From Alphaproteobacteria bacterium (lineage in GTDB: Bacteria > Pseudomonadota > Alphaproteobacteria > CACIAM-22H2), in assembly GCA_016793165.1 (NCBI GenBank), contig JAEULA010000091.1, positions 20,139-84,138 of the forward strand: a stretch of 64,000 nt of DNA. Reading direction: 5' to 3'. Below, piece by piece: positions 50,006-58,429 of this stretch (its first letter is position 1; the number at the start of each line of letters is the position of its first letter). The position numbers were made by a program, and so were the translations under genes. The notes beneath the pieces were generated by a model. That model saw only the letters and a program-made list of their open reading frames with translations. It was not told where the DNA came from and searched no databases.

Positions 50006-50147
50006 GGAAGGATCCCGGGGCGCATCGCCCCATTCAACGGTCGACGGGTCGGATTTAGTCCACGCGGCCGGGTGCGTCCAGCAATCCGGTCCGATGGCGC
50101 GACGGGCGGGGGACGACGGTGCGGCGTCCCGGCGAGGGCCGGCGGCT

Positions 50148-51278
50148 TCAGCGCACCAGGCCGAGCCGCGCGAGCTGGCGGGCGACCACCTTGCGCTCGT
50201 CGTAGAGGTCCCGGGCTCGGGCGAGGCCGGCGGCACCGAAGCGCTCCCGGGTGGCCGGCTCGGCCACCAGCCGGGCGAGGGCGGCGCCCAACGCCGCGGG
50301 ATCGAGCACCGGCACGATCAGGCCGGTTTCCTCGCGGCGGACCTCTTCTCGCGCGCCGCGGATGTCGGTGGCGACGACGGGCAGGCCCGAGAGCATCGCC
50401 TCGATGATCGAGCGCGGCATGCCCTCGCGGTGCGAGGCCAGGACGAAGATGTCGGCCGCGCGCAGCAGCGCGGGCACGTCGCGGCGGTAGCCGAGGAAGC
50501 GGATCCGGCGGCCGAGGACGGGGTCGCGCTCGACGGCGGCGATCCGGTCCGCGATCGACCCCGCATGGTCGCTGGCCAGCCGATCGCCGACGACGAGCAG
50601 ATCGGCATCCACCGTGCGCATCGCCTCGAACAGCTCGGGATAGCCCTTCTCGGCGACGAGGCGCGCGACGCAGGCGATGGCGACGCGATCCGGCGCGAGG
50701 CCGAGCTCGGCGCGCAAGGACGCCCGCTCGGCCGCGTCGGCGGCCGGATGGAAGCGCGCGGGGTCGCTGCCGTTTCCGATCGCCTCGATCGCGCCGCCCC
50801 GGCACAGGCGCAGGCGTCGCGCCGTGCCGGCGTCCTCCTCGGCCTGGGTGAAGAGGATGTCGGTGAAGCGCCCGCCGACCCATTCGAGCCCCGCGAACAG
50901 CGCGTAGGCGAGCGGATTCATGCGGTCGTGGAAGTAGAAGCCGTGCGCGGTGTAGGCGACGCGCGGCACCCCGCGCCGTGCCGCGGCGAGACGCGCGATC
51001 AGCGACGCGATCGGCGTGTGCACGTGGACGAGATCGAAGCGCTCGCGCGCGAAGAGGCCGGACACGGCGCGGTAGGCGCGCGCATGCGCGGCGAGGTCGA
51101 AGCTGCGATCGAACGGCACCGTCTCGACGCGGAACCCCGCCGCGCGCACCGGCTCCACCAGCGTGCCGGGCGCGCAGACGCCAACCACCTCGTGTCCGGC
51201 CTCGCGCATCGCGCGCATCAGGGGCAGCAGGAAGTGGTACAGCGTGAAATCGACCGCGCAGAGCTGGCAGATCTTCAT
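50148..51278 (-). CDS. Glycosyltransferase family 4
   Basis: A 376-residue GT-B glycosyltransferase. The N-terminal acceptor domain begins MKICQLCAVDFTLYHFLLPL and contains VHVHTPIASLIARLAA and VAYTAHGFYFHD, close to PglA/WbpX-like enzymes that add the second sugar to a lipid-linked acceptor. The nucleotide-sugar domain has GNGSDPARFHP, ACVARLVAEKGYPELFEA and the E-x7-E element in SHREGMPRSIIEAMLSGLPVV. The sugar donor cannot be told. It lies ten bases behind the O-antigen ligase-like gene. A gap of about 142 bases then separates it from the CBS-aminotransferase. Confidence 0.9.
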   Translation of the reverse strand: MKICQLCAVDFTLYHFLLPLMRAMREAGHEVVGVCAPGTLVEPVRAAGFRVETVPFDRSFDLAAHARAYRAVSGLFARERFDLVHVHTPIASLIARLAAARRGVPRVAYTAHGFYFHDRMNPLAYALFAGLEWVGGRFTDILFTQAEEDAGTARRLRLCRGGAIEAIGNGSDPARFHPAADAAERASLRAELGLAPDRVAIACVARLVAEKGYPELFEAMRTVDADLLVVGDRLASDHAGSIADRIAAVERDPVLGRRIRFLGYRRDVPALLRAADIFVLASHREGMPRSIIEAMLSGLPVVATDIRGAREEVRREETGLIVPVLDPAALGAALARLVAEPATRERFGAAGLARARDLYDERKVVARQLARLGLVR

Positions 51279-51288
51279 GCGCCGGCCG

Positions 51289-52506
51289 TCATCCGCGCGC
51301 CGGCATCGCCGTCGCGCGGGCCAGCGCGGCGATGAGCCAGAGGGTCGCCATCCACCATCCCTGCCACAGGCCGTAGGCCGTGCCGGCGACCATCAGCGCC
51401 GCGCCGGCGGCGGCGGTCATCCCGATCCGCGTCGCCGCGTCGTGCGCAGGGTCCGTGGCGGCCCTGACGATCAGCAGCGCGATGACCGCGCCGATCGTCG
51501 CGCCGACGGCGCCGAGCTCGAGCCACAGCTGCAGCAGCGCATTGTGCGGATGCAGCGGCAGCTTCTCGATGCCCGGCTGGATCTGGTCCTTGCCGCCCGG
51601 GATGGCGCGCGCGGCATTGAGTCCCCAGCCGAGCACCGGATGCTCGGCGATCCGGTCGGTGACGAAGGCCCAGATCTCCGCGCGATGCCAGATCGATCCG
51701 TCGCGTGCGCGATCCGCGAACACGCGCTGGAAGAGCGCCCAGCGCGGCACGAGCACGATCAGCGTGAAGCCGGCGACGATCGCGCCGCTCAACGCGACAC
51801 GCGCGCGGCGCGGGTTCCAAGAGGCGAGCAGCGCCGCGCCGCCGCCGGCCACGAGCGCCATCACCGCGGCGAGGCTCTCGAAGGCGGGCGTGATCGTCGC
51901 GGCCCAGAGGGGAAGCAGGATCGCGACGCGCCAGCCGTGCCGTCGCGCCAGCGCGGCGGCCGGGATCCACACCGCGATCGCGATCACCGTCGTCGCGCGG
52001 TTGAGCGACGAGGCGTCGAACCGCGGCCGGAACTGCATGACGAGCCATTGCTGCGGCGTCGGCCGAAGGCCGAGATAGCGCGGGATCGCCTCGATGGTGA
52101 GGATGACGAGGGCGACGACCAGTCCGATCGTCATTGCCCGCACGATGCGGGCGCGCGCGGGCGCGTCCAGCGGTCCCGTCGCCGCGATCAACGCGATGCC
52201 GGCGGCGGCGGCGAGCGCGATGCTGGTCCACAGCCGCGGCACCAGACCGGGCTCGTGCGCCCACAGCGCCGAGGCGCCGGCCCAGCCCAGCGCGACGGCG
52301 AAGGCGAGGGTTCCGGCGCACGGCCACGCGACGACCCGCATCGCGGGCCCGCGCGCCGCGACGCCGACGACGGCGACGAGGCCGAAGAGCGGCGCGATCG
52401 CCAGCGGGCTCGCCATGGCGACGAGCGCGATCGCGCCGCCGCCGAGCATCAGCGCCGCGGCGACGAACCGATCGCCGCGCGCGCCGATCGTGGCGGCGCG
52501 GTCCAT
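51289..52506 (-). CDS. O-antigen ligase / polymerase family membrane protein
   Basis: A 405-residue protein with about eleven hydrophobic segments and the Wzy_C/WaaL signature: a long periplasmic loop, GWGLNAARAIPGG, then LPLHPHNALLQLWLELG, where HPHN-x-x-L-Q-x-W-x-E is the conserved motif of this family. Members either ligate O-antigen to lipid A-core or polymerise repeats. The ATG directly abuts the stop of the upstream aminotransferase with no gap, so they are one transcript. Which of the two activities applies is not decided by sequence. Confidence 0.88.
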   Translation of the reverse strand: MDRAATIGARGDRFVAAALMLGGGAIALVAMASPLAIAPLFGLVAVVGVAARGPAMRVVAWPCAGTLAFAVALGWAGASALWAHEPGLVPRLWTSIALAAAAGIALIAATGPLDAPARARIVRAMTIGLVVALVILTIEAIPRYLGLRPTPQQWLVMQFRPRFDASSLNRATTVIAIAVWIPAAALARRHGWRVAILLPLWAATITPAFESLAAVMALVAGGGAALLASWNPRRARVALSGAIVAGFTLIVLVPRWALFQRVFADRARDGSIWHRAEIWAFVTDRIAEHPVLGWGLNAARAIPGGKDQIQPGIEKLPLHPHNALLQLWLELGAVGATIGAVIALLIVRAATDPAHDAATRIGMTAAAGAALMVAGTAYGLWQGWWMATLWLIAALARATAMPARG

Positions 52507-53637
52507 TCAGGCCAGCGCGTCGCCCACCGCCGCGACGATGCGGTCGATGGTCGCGTCGTCGAGATCGGAATGCATGGGCAGGGCCAGGACCTTGGCGCAG
52601 AGCGACTCGGCGACCGGCAGCGAGCCCGGTCCGGCACCGTAGCGCGCATAGGCGACCTGGTAGTGAAGCGGCTTGGGATAGTAGACCGCGGTCGGGATGC
52701 CGAGCTTGGCGAGCGACGCCTTGACCCGGTCGCGCCCGGCCATCTCGGTCACGTAGAGCGGCCAGGCGCTGCTCGACGAGGCGGTGCGCGCCGGCCGCTT
52801 CACGGCGGCGGGCAGCAGGCGATCGTAGCGCTGCGCCGCGGCTTCGCGGCGCGCGAGCTCGCCCGGATAGGCCTCGAGCTTCACCATCAGGACCGCAGCC
52901 TGGATCGTGTCGAGGCGGCCGTTGGTCCCGATGCGCAGGATCTCGTAGCGATCGGCGTTGCTCGAGCCGTGGAACCGGATCGAACGGTAGAGATCGGCCT
53001 TCTCGGCGTCGTCGGTGAAGATGGCGCCGCCGTCGCCGTAGGCGCCGAGCGGCTTGGCCGGGAAGAAGCTGGTCGCGGTCACGGGGGCGAGCGCGCCGAC
53101 GCGGCGGTTGCCCTGGCTGGCGCCGAAACTCTGCGCCGCGTCTGCGAGCAGGAAAAGCTTCTCGCGCTGGCACACCGCGCCGATCGCGGCGTAGTCGGCG
53201 GGCAGGCCGAAGAGGTCGACGGCGATCACCGCGCGCGGCTTCAGCCGCCCCTCCCGGCGCACGGCCGCGATCGCGCGCTCGAGCGCGGCGGGATCGATGT
53301 TGTAGGTGACCGGATCGACGTCGACGAAGACGGGCTCGGCGCCGATCGCGCACGGCACCTCCGCGGTGGCGGTGTAGGTGAATGCCGGCAGGAAGACCGC
53401 GTCGCCGGGGCCGATGTCCTCGGCCATCAGGGGAATGCGCAGCGCCTCGGTGCCGCTCGCCACGGTCACGGTCTCGCGCACGCCGCAGAAGCTCGACAGC
53501 GCGCCCTCCAGCTCCGCAACCTCGGGGCCGAGGATGAACCGGCCATGCTCGAGCACGCGCATCACGCGCGCGTCGATCTGCGGCTTCAGCCGGCGGTACT
53601 GCGCCTGGAGGTCGATGAAGGGAAGGGGAGATGTCAT
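52507..53637 (-). CDS. DegT/DnrJ/EryC1/StrS sugar aminotransferase
   Basis: A 376-residue PLP-dependent sugar aminotransferase, the second in the locus. The start LPFIDLQAQYRRLKPQIDARV is characteristic, followed by GTEALRIPLMAEDIGPGDAVF, FTYTATAEVPCAIGAEPVFVD, LADAAQSFGASQGNRRVG and the active-site lysine in SFFPAKPLGAYGDGGAIFT. It most resembles WbpE/FdtB-type enzymes acting on 3- or 4-keto sugars. Start ATG 53637 with GGAAGGGGAG upstream is clear; a longer frame upstream is repeat-bearing intergenic DNA. The gap before it carries two tandem repeat arrays, hinting at a separate promoter here. Confidence 0.9.
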   Translation of the reverse strand: MTSPLPFIDLQAQYRRLKPQIDARVMRVLEHGRFILGPEVAELEGALSSFCGVRETVTVASGTEALRIPLMAEDIGPGDAVFLPAFTYTATAEVPCAIGAEPVFVDVDPVTYNIDPAALERAIAAVRREGRLKPRAVIAVDLFGLPADYAAIGAVCQREKLFLLADAAQSFGASQGNRRVGALAPVTATSFFPAKPLGAYGDGGAIFTDDAEKADLYRSIRFHGSSNADRYEILRIGTNGRLDTIQAAVLMVKLEAYPGELARREAAAQRYDRLLPAAVKRPARTASSSSAWPLYVTEMAGRDRVKASLAKLGIPTAVYYPKPLHYQVAYARYGAGPGSLPVAESLCAKVLALPMHSDLDDATIDRIVAAVGDALA

Positions 53638-53654
53638 GGCGGATTCTCGCGGAA

Positions 53655-53678
53655 CGTCGCGGATTGGGCGTCGCGGAT
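53655..53678. repeat. Two copies of CGTCGCGGAT, 14 bases apart
   Basis: CGTCGCGGAT occurs at 53655-53664 and 53669-53678, with a partial copy (CTCGCGGA) at 53647-53654. It lies 18-41 bases upstream of the aminotransferase start, where an operator could sit. Function unknown. Confidence 0.6.
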
Positions 53679-53703
53679 AAACCATCGCAGCCGGTTCCGC
53701 CAC

Positions 53704-53727
53704 TTGCGAATTGTTGCGAATTGTTGC
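53704..53727. repeat. Tandem 10-bp repeat TTGCGAATTG
   Basis: TTGCGAATTG is repeated twice in tandem (53704-53713, 53714-53723) and followed by TTGC. It lies 25 bases beyond the asnB stop and is AT-richer than its surroundings. It may mark a regulator site or a slipped-strand region. Confidence 0.7.
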
Positions 53728-53752
53728 CTGTTCGTGCGCGCGTCGCGCATCG

Positions 53753-55648
53753 TCAGGCCGCCTCGGGCCGCTCATGCAGCGCGAGCCAGCGCTGCAGCAT
53801 CATCAGCGTCCAGAGATGCCACGACGTGTCGCGCCGGTTGGCGGCGAGGTCGGCGCGCCAGCGCGCGACGACCGCAGGCGCGACAAGGCCCTGCCGCAGC
53901 AGGCGATGCGGCTCGACCGCCTCCTCGAGTGCCGCGCGCAGCGGACCGGCGAGCCAGGCCGCGACGGGCAGCTCGAAGCCGCGCTTTGGCCGCGTGAAGA
54001 CCTCGGCGGGCAACCGGTCGGCGAAGGCTTCGCGAAGGATCTTCTTGCCGACGCCGTCGGCGACCTTGAAGGCGCCGGGCATCGCGACCGCGGCCTCGAC
54101 GACGCGCTGGTCGAGAAACGGCGAGCGGACCTCCAGCGCATTGGCCATGCTCGTGCGGTCGACCTTGACCAGCATGTCGCCGGGCAGCGTGAGCGCGATG
54201 TCGGTCGCCAGGGCCAGATTGAGCGTGTCGCTCTCGCCGCTGCCCGCACGGATGTCGGCGACCAGCTGGGCGACGTTGTCCTCGCGCCATTCGCTGGCGG
54301 GCAGCAGGTCGAAGAGCTCGTCGTCGCGGACGTCCTGCATCCACGCGGCGTGGCGCGCAGAGGGATCGAGGTCGCCGCCCGCCGCGAATCGCCGGGCGCG
54401 CCGCAGCTTCTCGAGCAGCCCGCCGCTACGGCTCTCGGGCAGCCGCGCGAGCACGGCGGTGACCAGCTTGCGGACCGGCCAGGGTATCGCCAGCCAGCGC
54501 GCGGCGAGCGCCTCGCCCTGGTACTTGCGATAGCCCCCGAGGATCTCGTCGGCGCCGTCGCCCGAGAGCGCAACGGTCACGTGCGCGCGCATCGCCCTGG
54601 CGACCGCGTAGCTCGGCACCGCCGAGGCGTCGGCGAAGGGCTCGTCGAGGCCGCGCACGACGCCGTCCAGCAGCGCGGGCGCCTCGGCGGTCGCGATCGA
54701 CAGCTCGACGTGCTCGGTGCCGAGGTGGCGCGCGACGCTGCGCGCGCCTTCCCGCTCGTCGAAGAACGCGGCGTCGTCGAACCCGACGGTGAAGCTGCGG
54801 ACTCGCGCGCCGCTGCGCGCCATCGAGGCGACGACGAGCGCGGAGTCGAGGCCGCTCGAGAGGAAGGCGCCGACCGGCACGTCCGAGACGAGCCGGTCGC
54901 GCACAGCGGCGTCGAAGCTTTCGACGAGGCGGCTCCGCGCGCGACTCCGATCGTCCAGCGGCGTGCGCCGCGCCGCCGCGAGGTCGTACCAGCGCTCGAT
55001 CCGAGTGCCCGCCTCGGAGAAGCGCAGGAAATGGCCCGGCGGCAGCTTCGCGGCACCCGTGCCGATGCAGACGTGGTCGGGCAGCCAGCGCAGCGCGAAC
55101 AGCCAGCCGAGCGCGGTGCGATCGAGCGCGAAGCGCCGGTCCGCGGCATGCTCGAGCGCCAGGAAGTCCGAGGCGAAGGCGAGGCGCGTACCGTCGACGG
55201 CGTAGAGCAGGGGCTTCTTGCCGAAGCGGTCGCGCACGAGGACGAGCTCGCGCCGCGCCTCGTCCCACAGCGCGAAGGCGAACATGCCGACGAGCCGGTC
55301 CAGCAGGGCGGGGCCCCACTCGGCCCATCCCGCGAGCAGCACCTCGGTGTCGGAGCCGGTGGCGAAGCGGCGTCCCTTGGCCTCGAGCTCGCGGCGCAGG
55401 TCAGCGTGGTTGTAGATCTCGCCGTTGTAGGTGACGACGAGCCCATGGCCATGCATCGGCTGTGCGCCGTCGGCGCCGAGCGCGATGACCGCCAGCCGGC
55501 GATGGGTGAAGGCCGCGTGCTCGGCGATCCACGTCCCTTCGCCGTCCGGCCCGCGCGGCGCGAGGCGCGCGTTGGCGCGCGCGAGGGCGGCCGCCGCGCG
55601 CTCGCGGTCGAGGCCGCGCAGGTCAACGGTGCCGGCGATGCCGCACAT
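53753..55648 (-). CDS. asnB: Asparagine synthase (glutamine-hydrolysing), glycan-locus type
   Basis: A 631-residue class II amidotransferase. The N-terminus MCGIAGTVDLRG exposes the nucleophile Cys2; HRRLAVIALGADGAQPM and VTYNGEIYNHADLRREL belong to the glutaminase domain. The synthetase domain has a PP-loop written FLSSGLDSALV (canonical SGGxDS), GDGADEILGGYRKY and VKVDRTSMANALEVRSPFLD. Copies in O-antigen loci may amidate sugar acids instead of aspartate, so the true substrate here is open; the gene symbol reflects the family. It follows the GT2 gene by 24 bases. Confidence 0.92.
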   Translation of the reverse strand: MCGIAGTVDLRGLDRERAAAALARANARLAPRGPDGEGTWIAEHAAFTHRRLAVIALGADGAQPMHGHGLVVTYNGEIYNHADLRRELEAKGRRFATGSDTEVLLAGWAEWGPALLDRLVGMFAFALWDEARRELVLVRDRFGKKPLLYAVDGTRLAFASDFLALEHAADRRFALDRTALGWLFALRWLPDHVCIGTGAAKLPPGHFLRFSEAGTRIERWYDLAAARRTPLDDRSRARSRLVESFDAAVRDRLVSDVPVGAFLSSGLDSALVVASMARSGARVRSFTVGFDDAAFFDEREGARSVARHLGTEHVELSIATAEAPALLDGVVRGLDEPFADASAVPSYAVARAMRAHVTVALSGDGADEILGGYRKYQGEALAARWLAIPWPVRKLVTAVLARLPESRSGGLLEKLRRARRFAAGGDLDPSARHAAWMQDVRDDELFDLLPASEWREDNVAQLVADIRAGSGESDTLNLALATDIALTLPGDMLVKVDRTSMANALEVRSPFLDQRVVEAAVAMPGAFKVADGVGKKILREAFADRLPAEVFTRPKRGFELPVAAWLAGPLRAALEEAVEPHRLLRQGLVAPAVVARWRADLAANRRDTSWHLWTLMMLQRWLALHERPEAA

Positions 55649-55672
55649 CTGCTCGTCCTCTCGTCGGCATCG

Positions 55673-56551
55673 TCATCGCGTCGCGCCGGTGCCGTGGGTG
55701 CGCGCCTTGTAGCGGTCGCGCCAGCCGCGCGTGAGCGCGAGCAGCGCGCGATAGGCGGGATTGAACAGCGCCGGCGGGCAGAGTGTGAGCAGCGCGCCCC
55801 ACCCGATCAGCGCCGGCAGCGGCCAGATCGGACGTTGTCCCGCGGCGCGACGCCAGGCGCGCCACAGCCCTGCGAGGCTGTAGAGGCGGCGGTGCTTGGC
55901 CCGGATCCCGCGCCAGATCTCCACGTGCTGGCCCATGGTGCGCGCCTTGAGCATGCCGCGCGCGCGCACGCGGTAGCGGAACAGCGGCTCGGGCACGACC
56001 GCGGCGCGCACGCCGAGACCGACGAGACGGATGTTGAACTCCCAGTCCTCGTAGCCTTCGCGCATCGTCTCGTCGTAGCCGCCGGCGCGGGCGACGAGCT
56101 CGCGTGGCATCAGCATGCAGTAGGGCGCCTCGTTGACGAAGAGCTGCTCGACGGGATGCAGCGCCATCTGGCTGAGGCCCTGCTCCTCGTCGAAGCGCTC
56201 GGTCCACGGGAAGGCGATGTCGGCCGTCGGATCGGCGTCGAGCGCGGCGACCAGCCTCTCGATCGCCGTCGGCGCGAGCAGGTCGTCGGAATCGAGCGGC
56301 AGCACGAGCGGAGCGTCGGAGGCGGCAATGCCCGCGTTGCGCGCGGCCGGCAGGCCGCGATTGACCTGCCGGACCACGCGGATCGCGGGCGGCAGCGCGC
56401 CGAGGCAGGCGCGCGCGTCGTCGGTCCGCGAGCCGTCGTCGACGATCGTGACGTCGAAGTCGCGGAAGGTCTGCGCATCCAGCGAGGCCAGCGTCTCGGC
56501 GATCGTCGCCTGGCTGTCGTAGAACGGAATGACGACGCTGACGCGCGGCAT
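55673..56551 (-). CDS. Glycosyltransferase family 2
   Basis: A 292-residue GT-A glycosyltransferase. The start PRVSVVIPFYDSQATIAETLASL, then FDVTIVDDGSRTDDARACL and the DXD-type LVLPLDSDDLLAPTAIERL are standard, and EGYEDWEFNIRLVGLG is the acceptor-binding ED motif. The C-terminal region has an amphipathic or weakly hydrophobic segment (ALIGWGALLTLCPPALF), suggesting membrane association. It follows the methyltransferase after a single base, so it belongs to the same coupled chain. Donor and acceptor sugars unknown. Confidence 0.92.
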   Translation of the reverse strand: MPRVSVVIPFYDSQATIAETLASLDAQTFRDFDVTIVDDGSRTDDARACLGALPPAIRVVRQVNRGLPAARNAGIAASDAPLVLPLDSDDLLAPTAIERLVAALDADPTADIAFPWTERFDEEQGLSQMALHPVEQLFVNEAPYCMLMPRELVARAGGYDETMREGYEDWEFNIRLVGLGVRAAVVPEPLFRYRVRARGMLKARTMGQHVEIWRGIRAKHRRLYSLAGLWRAWRRAAGQRPIWPLPALIGWGALLTLCPPALFNPAYRALLALTRGWRDRYKARTHGTGATR

Positions 56552-56552
56552 G

Positions 56553-57332
56553 TCAGGATTTCGCGGCGTCCGGCAGGCAGAGCGCCCAGATCTCGCCCCA
56601 GGCCAGCCGCTGCTCGGCGATCGTCAATCCGCCCGCCGCGACCTCGCTCGCGAACTCGGCGATCGTGTGCTCGATGCGGTGATCGGGATCCGAGACGTAG
56701 GGCAGGCCGAGCTCCTTGCGCATCGGCAGCCGCCAGTCGCGCTCGAACAGCGGCACGCGGATCAGCACGACATGCGCGCCGGTGGCCGCGACGATCTTGC
56801 GCAGGAAGCCCGGCCTGTCGTCGAGGTGCTCGAGGACGTTCGAGAGGATCACGACGTCGAACTCGCCCTCGGGCAGGGCGGCCGTCGCGTCGCCGACGAC
56901 GAAGCGGAGGTTCTCAGGGGTGGGGCCGGCCGTCGCCGCTGCGATGTTCCGAGCGTCGATGTCGACGCCGACGATGTTCGCCTTCGGCCGCGCCGCCGCG
57001 ACGGCGCGCGCCACGATGCCGCGGCCGCAGCCGATGTCGAGGACGCGATCGCCGTCGCCGATATGACCGACGAAATAGTCGGCATAGCGCGTCAGCCGGT
57101 GCTTTGGATGCTCGCCGCCGCCCAGCGCGGTCGCGCGCTCGTCGATGACGAGATCGAGATCGTCCTCGAGGCGGAGCAGGTGACCGAGCGCCGCGCGCGG
57201 CGCGGCGGCACGCGACTCCAGGACCAGCAGGCCGAAGAGCAGCCGCCGGCGCAGCCCTGCGGGGACGAGCCCCCAGGCACGTCCGAGCAGCGCGGCGAGA
57301 GCGCGCATGGCGCCTCCGGGACCGGCATTCAT
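56553..57332 (-). CDS. Class I SAM-dependent methyltransferase (glycan locus)
   Basis: A 259-residue methyltransferase with motif I RVLDIGCGRGIVARAVAAA, motif II IVGVDIDARNIAAA and motif IV/post-motif FDVVILSNVLEHLDDRPGFL, the last with the common S-N-V-L-E-H. The N-terminal 60 residues are hydrophobic and basic and may touch the membrane. It probably methylates a sugar or lipid-linked intermediate. Its ATG overlaps the stop of the upstream glycosyltransferase by four bases (57329-57332), and its stop is one base before the GT2 start. Confidence 0.88.
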   Translation of the reverse strand: MNAGPGGAMRALAALLGRAWGLVPAGLRRRLLFGLLVLESRAAAPRAALGHLLRLEDDLDLVIDERATALGGGEHPKHRLTRYADYFVGHIGDGDRVLDIGCGRGIVARAVAAARPKANIVGVDIDARNIAAATAGPTPENLRFVVGDATAALPEGEFDVVILSNVLEHLDDRPGFLRKIVAATGAHVVLIRVPLFERDWRLPMRKELGLPYVSDPDHRIEHTIAEFASEVAAGGLTIAEQRLAWGEIWALCLPDAAKS

Positions 57333-58429
57333 GGCGACCCTCCGATCAGCCGTCGAAACACCTGCTCGTGGCGCGCGAGCCAGTCCTCGATGTCGAATCG
57401 CGCCACCGCGCGGGCCCGCGCCGCGCGCGCCATGGACTCGCGGTCCATGACGATCCGCTTCATACCCTCGGCGATCGCCTCGGCGGCCGGCACGGCGACG
57501 CGCTCGAAGCCTTGCGGCACCGCGAGGCCGACGCCTGCCGAATGGCCGACGAGCTCGGGCGTGCCGCCGGAGTCGTTGAACAGCACGGGCAGGCCGCAGG
57601 CCATCGCCTCGATGACGGCGTTCGGGCAGGCATCGTTGAAGGTGAGCGCGAGGTAGGCGTCGGCGCCGGCATACAGCGCCGGCGCTTCGGCCTGGGTGTA
57701 GGCGCCGCGGCGCTCGACCGCGCCCGCGAGATCCGGGGCTGCGATCCGCGCGTCGATCTCGGCCGCGACGTCCGCATCGAAACGGCCGGCGAGGACGAGA
57801 CGCGCCGCGAGGCCGCCGCGCCGCGCGCCGGCGAGCGCTTCGAGTGCCGCGCGCGGGCGATAGCCCATGTGGCTGTCGATCTTTCCGGTCATCAGGAAGG
57901 TGAAGGGCTGCGCCGGGCTCCGCTGCTCGGCGGGCGCGAACCGGCGCGTGTCGACCGCATTGAAGAGGATCTCGCCCGGACCGCGGCGCTCCCCCAGGAA
58001 CCGGTCGGCCGCGCGCCGGCAGAAGTCGCTCTGCCAGAAGACGTGGTCGGCGGCGTGGTAGGCGAGCGCCATGCGCTCGTTCATCGCGCGCCAGTCGCCC
58101 TCGTACCAGGCCGGGTAGAAGACGCCGTTCTGGTTGAGCACGATCGGCACGCCCGCGCGGCGCAGCCGCGCAAGCGCGAGGTGCGGCAGGTAGGCCGCGT
58201 TCGAGAGCAGGTAGACGGCATTGTAGTCGCGCCGGGTCTCGGGAAAACGCTGCGTCAGGCGGCGCAGCTTCACGAGCGTGCCGCCGACGTCGCCGACGCG
58301 CGCCCCGCCATACCAGACCCGAGGTGCGCCTCCGCGGCGGCGCGCGGTCGCGAAGGTGTGCAGCGCGAGCGCGGTGCGGTAGCCCGCGCGCAGCACCCGC
58401 TTGGACACCGGATCGATCAGACGGCTCAC
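57329..58429 (-). CDS. GT-B glycosyltransferase (group 1 / GT4-like)
   Basis: A 366-residue glycosyltransferase. The N-terminal half has YLLSNAAYLPHLALARLRRAG and VLNQNGVFYPAWYEGDW; the C-terminal donor domain has FTFLMTGKIDSHMGYRP and the family's ALYAGADAYLALTFNDACPN and VIEAMACGLPVLFNDSGGTP. It starts on a GTG at 58429 that overlaps the preceding stop (GTGA, 58426-58429); no ATG lies nearby. It is the fifth member of the coupled chain. Sugar specificity unknown. Confidence 0.88.
   Translation of the reverse strand: MSRLIDPVSKRVLRAGYRTALALHTFATARRRGGAPRVWYGGARVGDVGGTLVKLRRLTQRFPETRRDYNAVYLLSNAAYLPHLALARLRRAGVPIVLNQNGVFYPAWYEGDWRAMNERMALAYHAADHVFWQSDFCRRAADRFLGERRGPGEILFNAVDTRRFAPAEQRSPAQPFTFLMTGKIDSHMGYRPRAALEALAGARRGGLAARLVLAGRFDADVAAEIDARIAAPDLAGAVERRGAYTQAEAPALYAGADAYLALTFNDACPNAVIEAMACGLPVLFNDSGGTPELVGHSAGVGLAVPQGFERVAVPAAEAIAEGMKRIVMDRESMARAARARAVARFDIEDWLARHEQVFRRLIGGSP

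Noticed and set aside
47138..50407. 1,089-residue plus-strand frame across the MFS and CBS-aminotransferase genes
   Set aside because: It is antisense to two clear enzymes and runs through their boundary and the hairpin. Its composition is that of an antisense shadow.
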